A stretch of 63,090 nt of DNA from Bacteroidia bacterium (lineage in GTDB: Bacteria; Bacteroidota; Bacteroidia; B-17B0; Aurantibacillaceae): NCBI GenBank assembly GCA_022842625.1, contig JALHPG010000008.1, positions 1 through 63,090 on the forward strand, in the 5' to 3' direction. A model generated the notes under the pieces. That model was not told where the DNA came from, did not search any database, and saw nothing but the letters and a program-made list of their open reading frames with translations. This document shows positions 62,956-63,090 of the stretch, in pieces; position 1 is the stretch's first letter; every line of letters starts with the position of its first letter. Position numbers and translations under genes: made by a program.

Positions 62956-63090
62956 TTAAGGTTTTGTTTCTAATTCCCAGGTACTTTCGGTAATAGGATT
63001 TTGATCCCTAAAATAGGAAACGCCTCCCCAACTAAAAATTTTCTTTTGATACACCCAGGCCATTTGTTCTTTAACTACCACCCTTTGAAT
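62956..63090 (-). CDS. C-terminal fragment of a paralogue of the 211-1083 protein (cut by window edge)
   Basis: The last 44 codons before a TAA at 62956 read IQRVVVKEQMAWVYQKKIFS, then a WGGVSYFRDQNPITES stretch, ending ETKP. This mirrors the C-terminus of the 211-1083 protein (VQRVLVTESDVWIYQKKIFN, WGGVACFRDKTSITEG, QETR). The upstream part lies outside the window. It abuts the methyltransferase gene by 7 bp. Confidence 0.8.
   Translation of the reverse strand: MQRVVVKEQMAWVYQKKIFSWGGVSYFRDQNPITESTWELETKP

Overview
The window is AT-rich DNA (roughly one third G+C) from a Bacteroidota bacterium. Indicators are PorP/SprF-family proteins, type IX secretion (T9SS) sorting domains, DUF2911, many lipoproteins and OM barrels, and the phylum's promoter element TAnnTTTG upstream of housekeeping genes. 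Family or genus cannot be fixed from the sequence. No tRNA, rRNA, CRISPR array, insertion sequence or prophage was seen.

Layout. 1-46 is the first 15 codons of rpsF. 211-1083 is a secreted regulatory-domain protein whose paralogue is cut by the right edge (62956-63090). 1333-11419 (+) holds an M1 peptidase/beta-barrel fusion, a 1564-residue T9SS cargo with its SprF-like partner, and a DUF2911 protein. 11491-15789 (-) is PIG-L deacetylase, a 34-residue membrane peptide and a sodium:solute symporter. 54136-62948 is ordinary: RluF-like pseudouridine synthase, S66 carboxypeptidase, dihydrolipoyl dehydrogenase, M16 peptidase, bacilliredoxin, a coiled-coil lipoprotein and a methyltransferase.

The centre, about 16-54 kb, is the remarkable part. 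Nearly all of it is on the minus strand and it appears to be one stress regulon. Eleven transcription units begin with the same hand-aligned promoter. Read on the minus strand it is an 18-base site ATGTGTGAATnATGTAAC (the core GTGTGAAT is invariant in all eleven), a second ATGTAAC-like half-site exactly 21 bp closer to the gene, then a -7 element usually written CAnnTTTG, 50 bp (rarely 49) from the distal site. Direct repeats 21 bp apart, with the proximal one over the -33 region, are what an AraC-family activator would use. An AraC-family gene (51231-51797) lies in the cluster behind its own copy of this promoter, followed by two giant hybrid histidine kinases and a response regulator.

Predicted targets are: Dps plus a PA2169-type protein and the MlaEFD-like lipid transporter; two DUF3494 (ice-binding-type) T9SS proteins, one followed by SprF and an OmpA/PD40 protein; a DUF4239/DUF748 envelope operon; a SpoIIE-type phosphatase; an OmpA/PD40 protein with an AI-2E-family permease; a 12-gene operon of CsbD, YtxH, lmo0937-type, holin-like, lipoprotein and barrel genes; a His-rich small protein; and stand-alone receivers. 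The phosphatase and both giant kinases share a 21-residue coiled-coil repeat (5, 3 and 13 copies), suggesting a common scaffold or sensing mode. The promoter alignment also corrects several translation starts.
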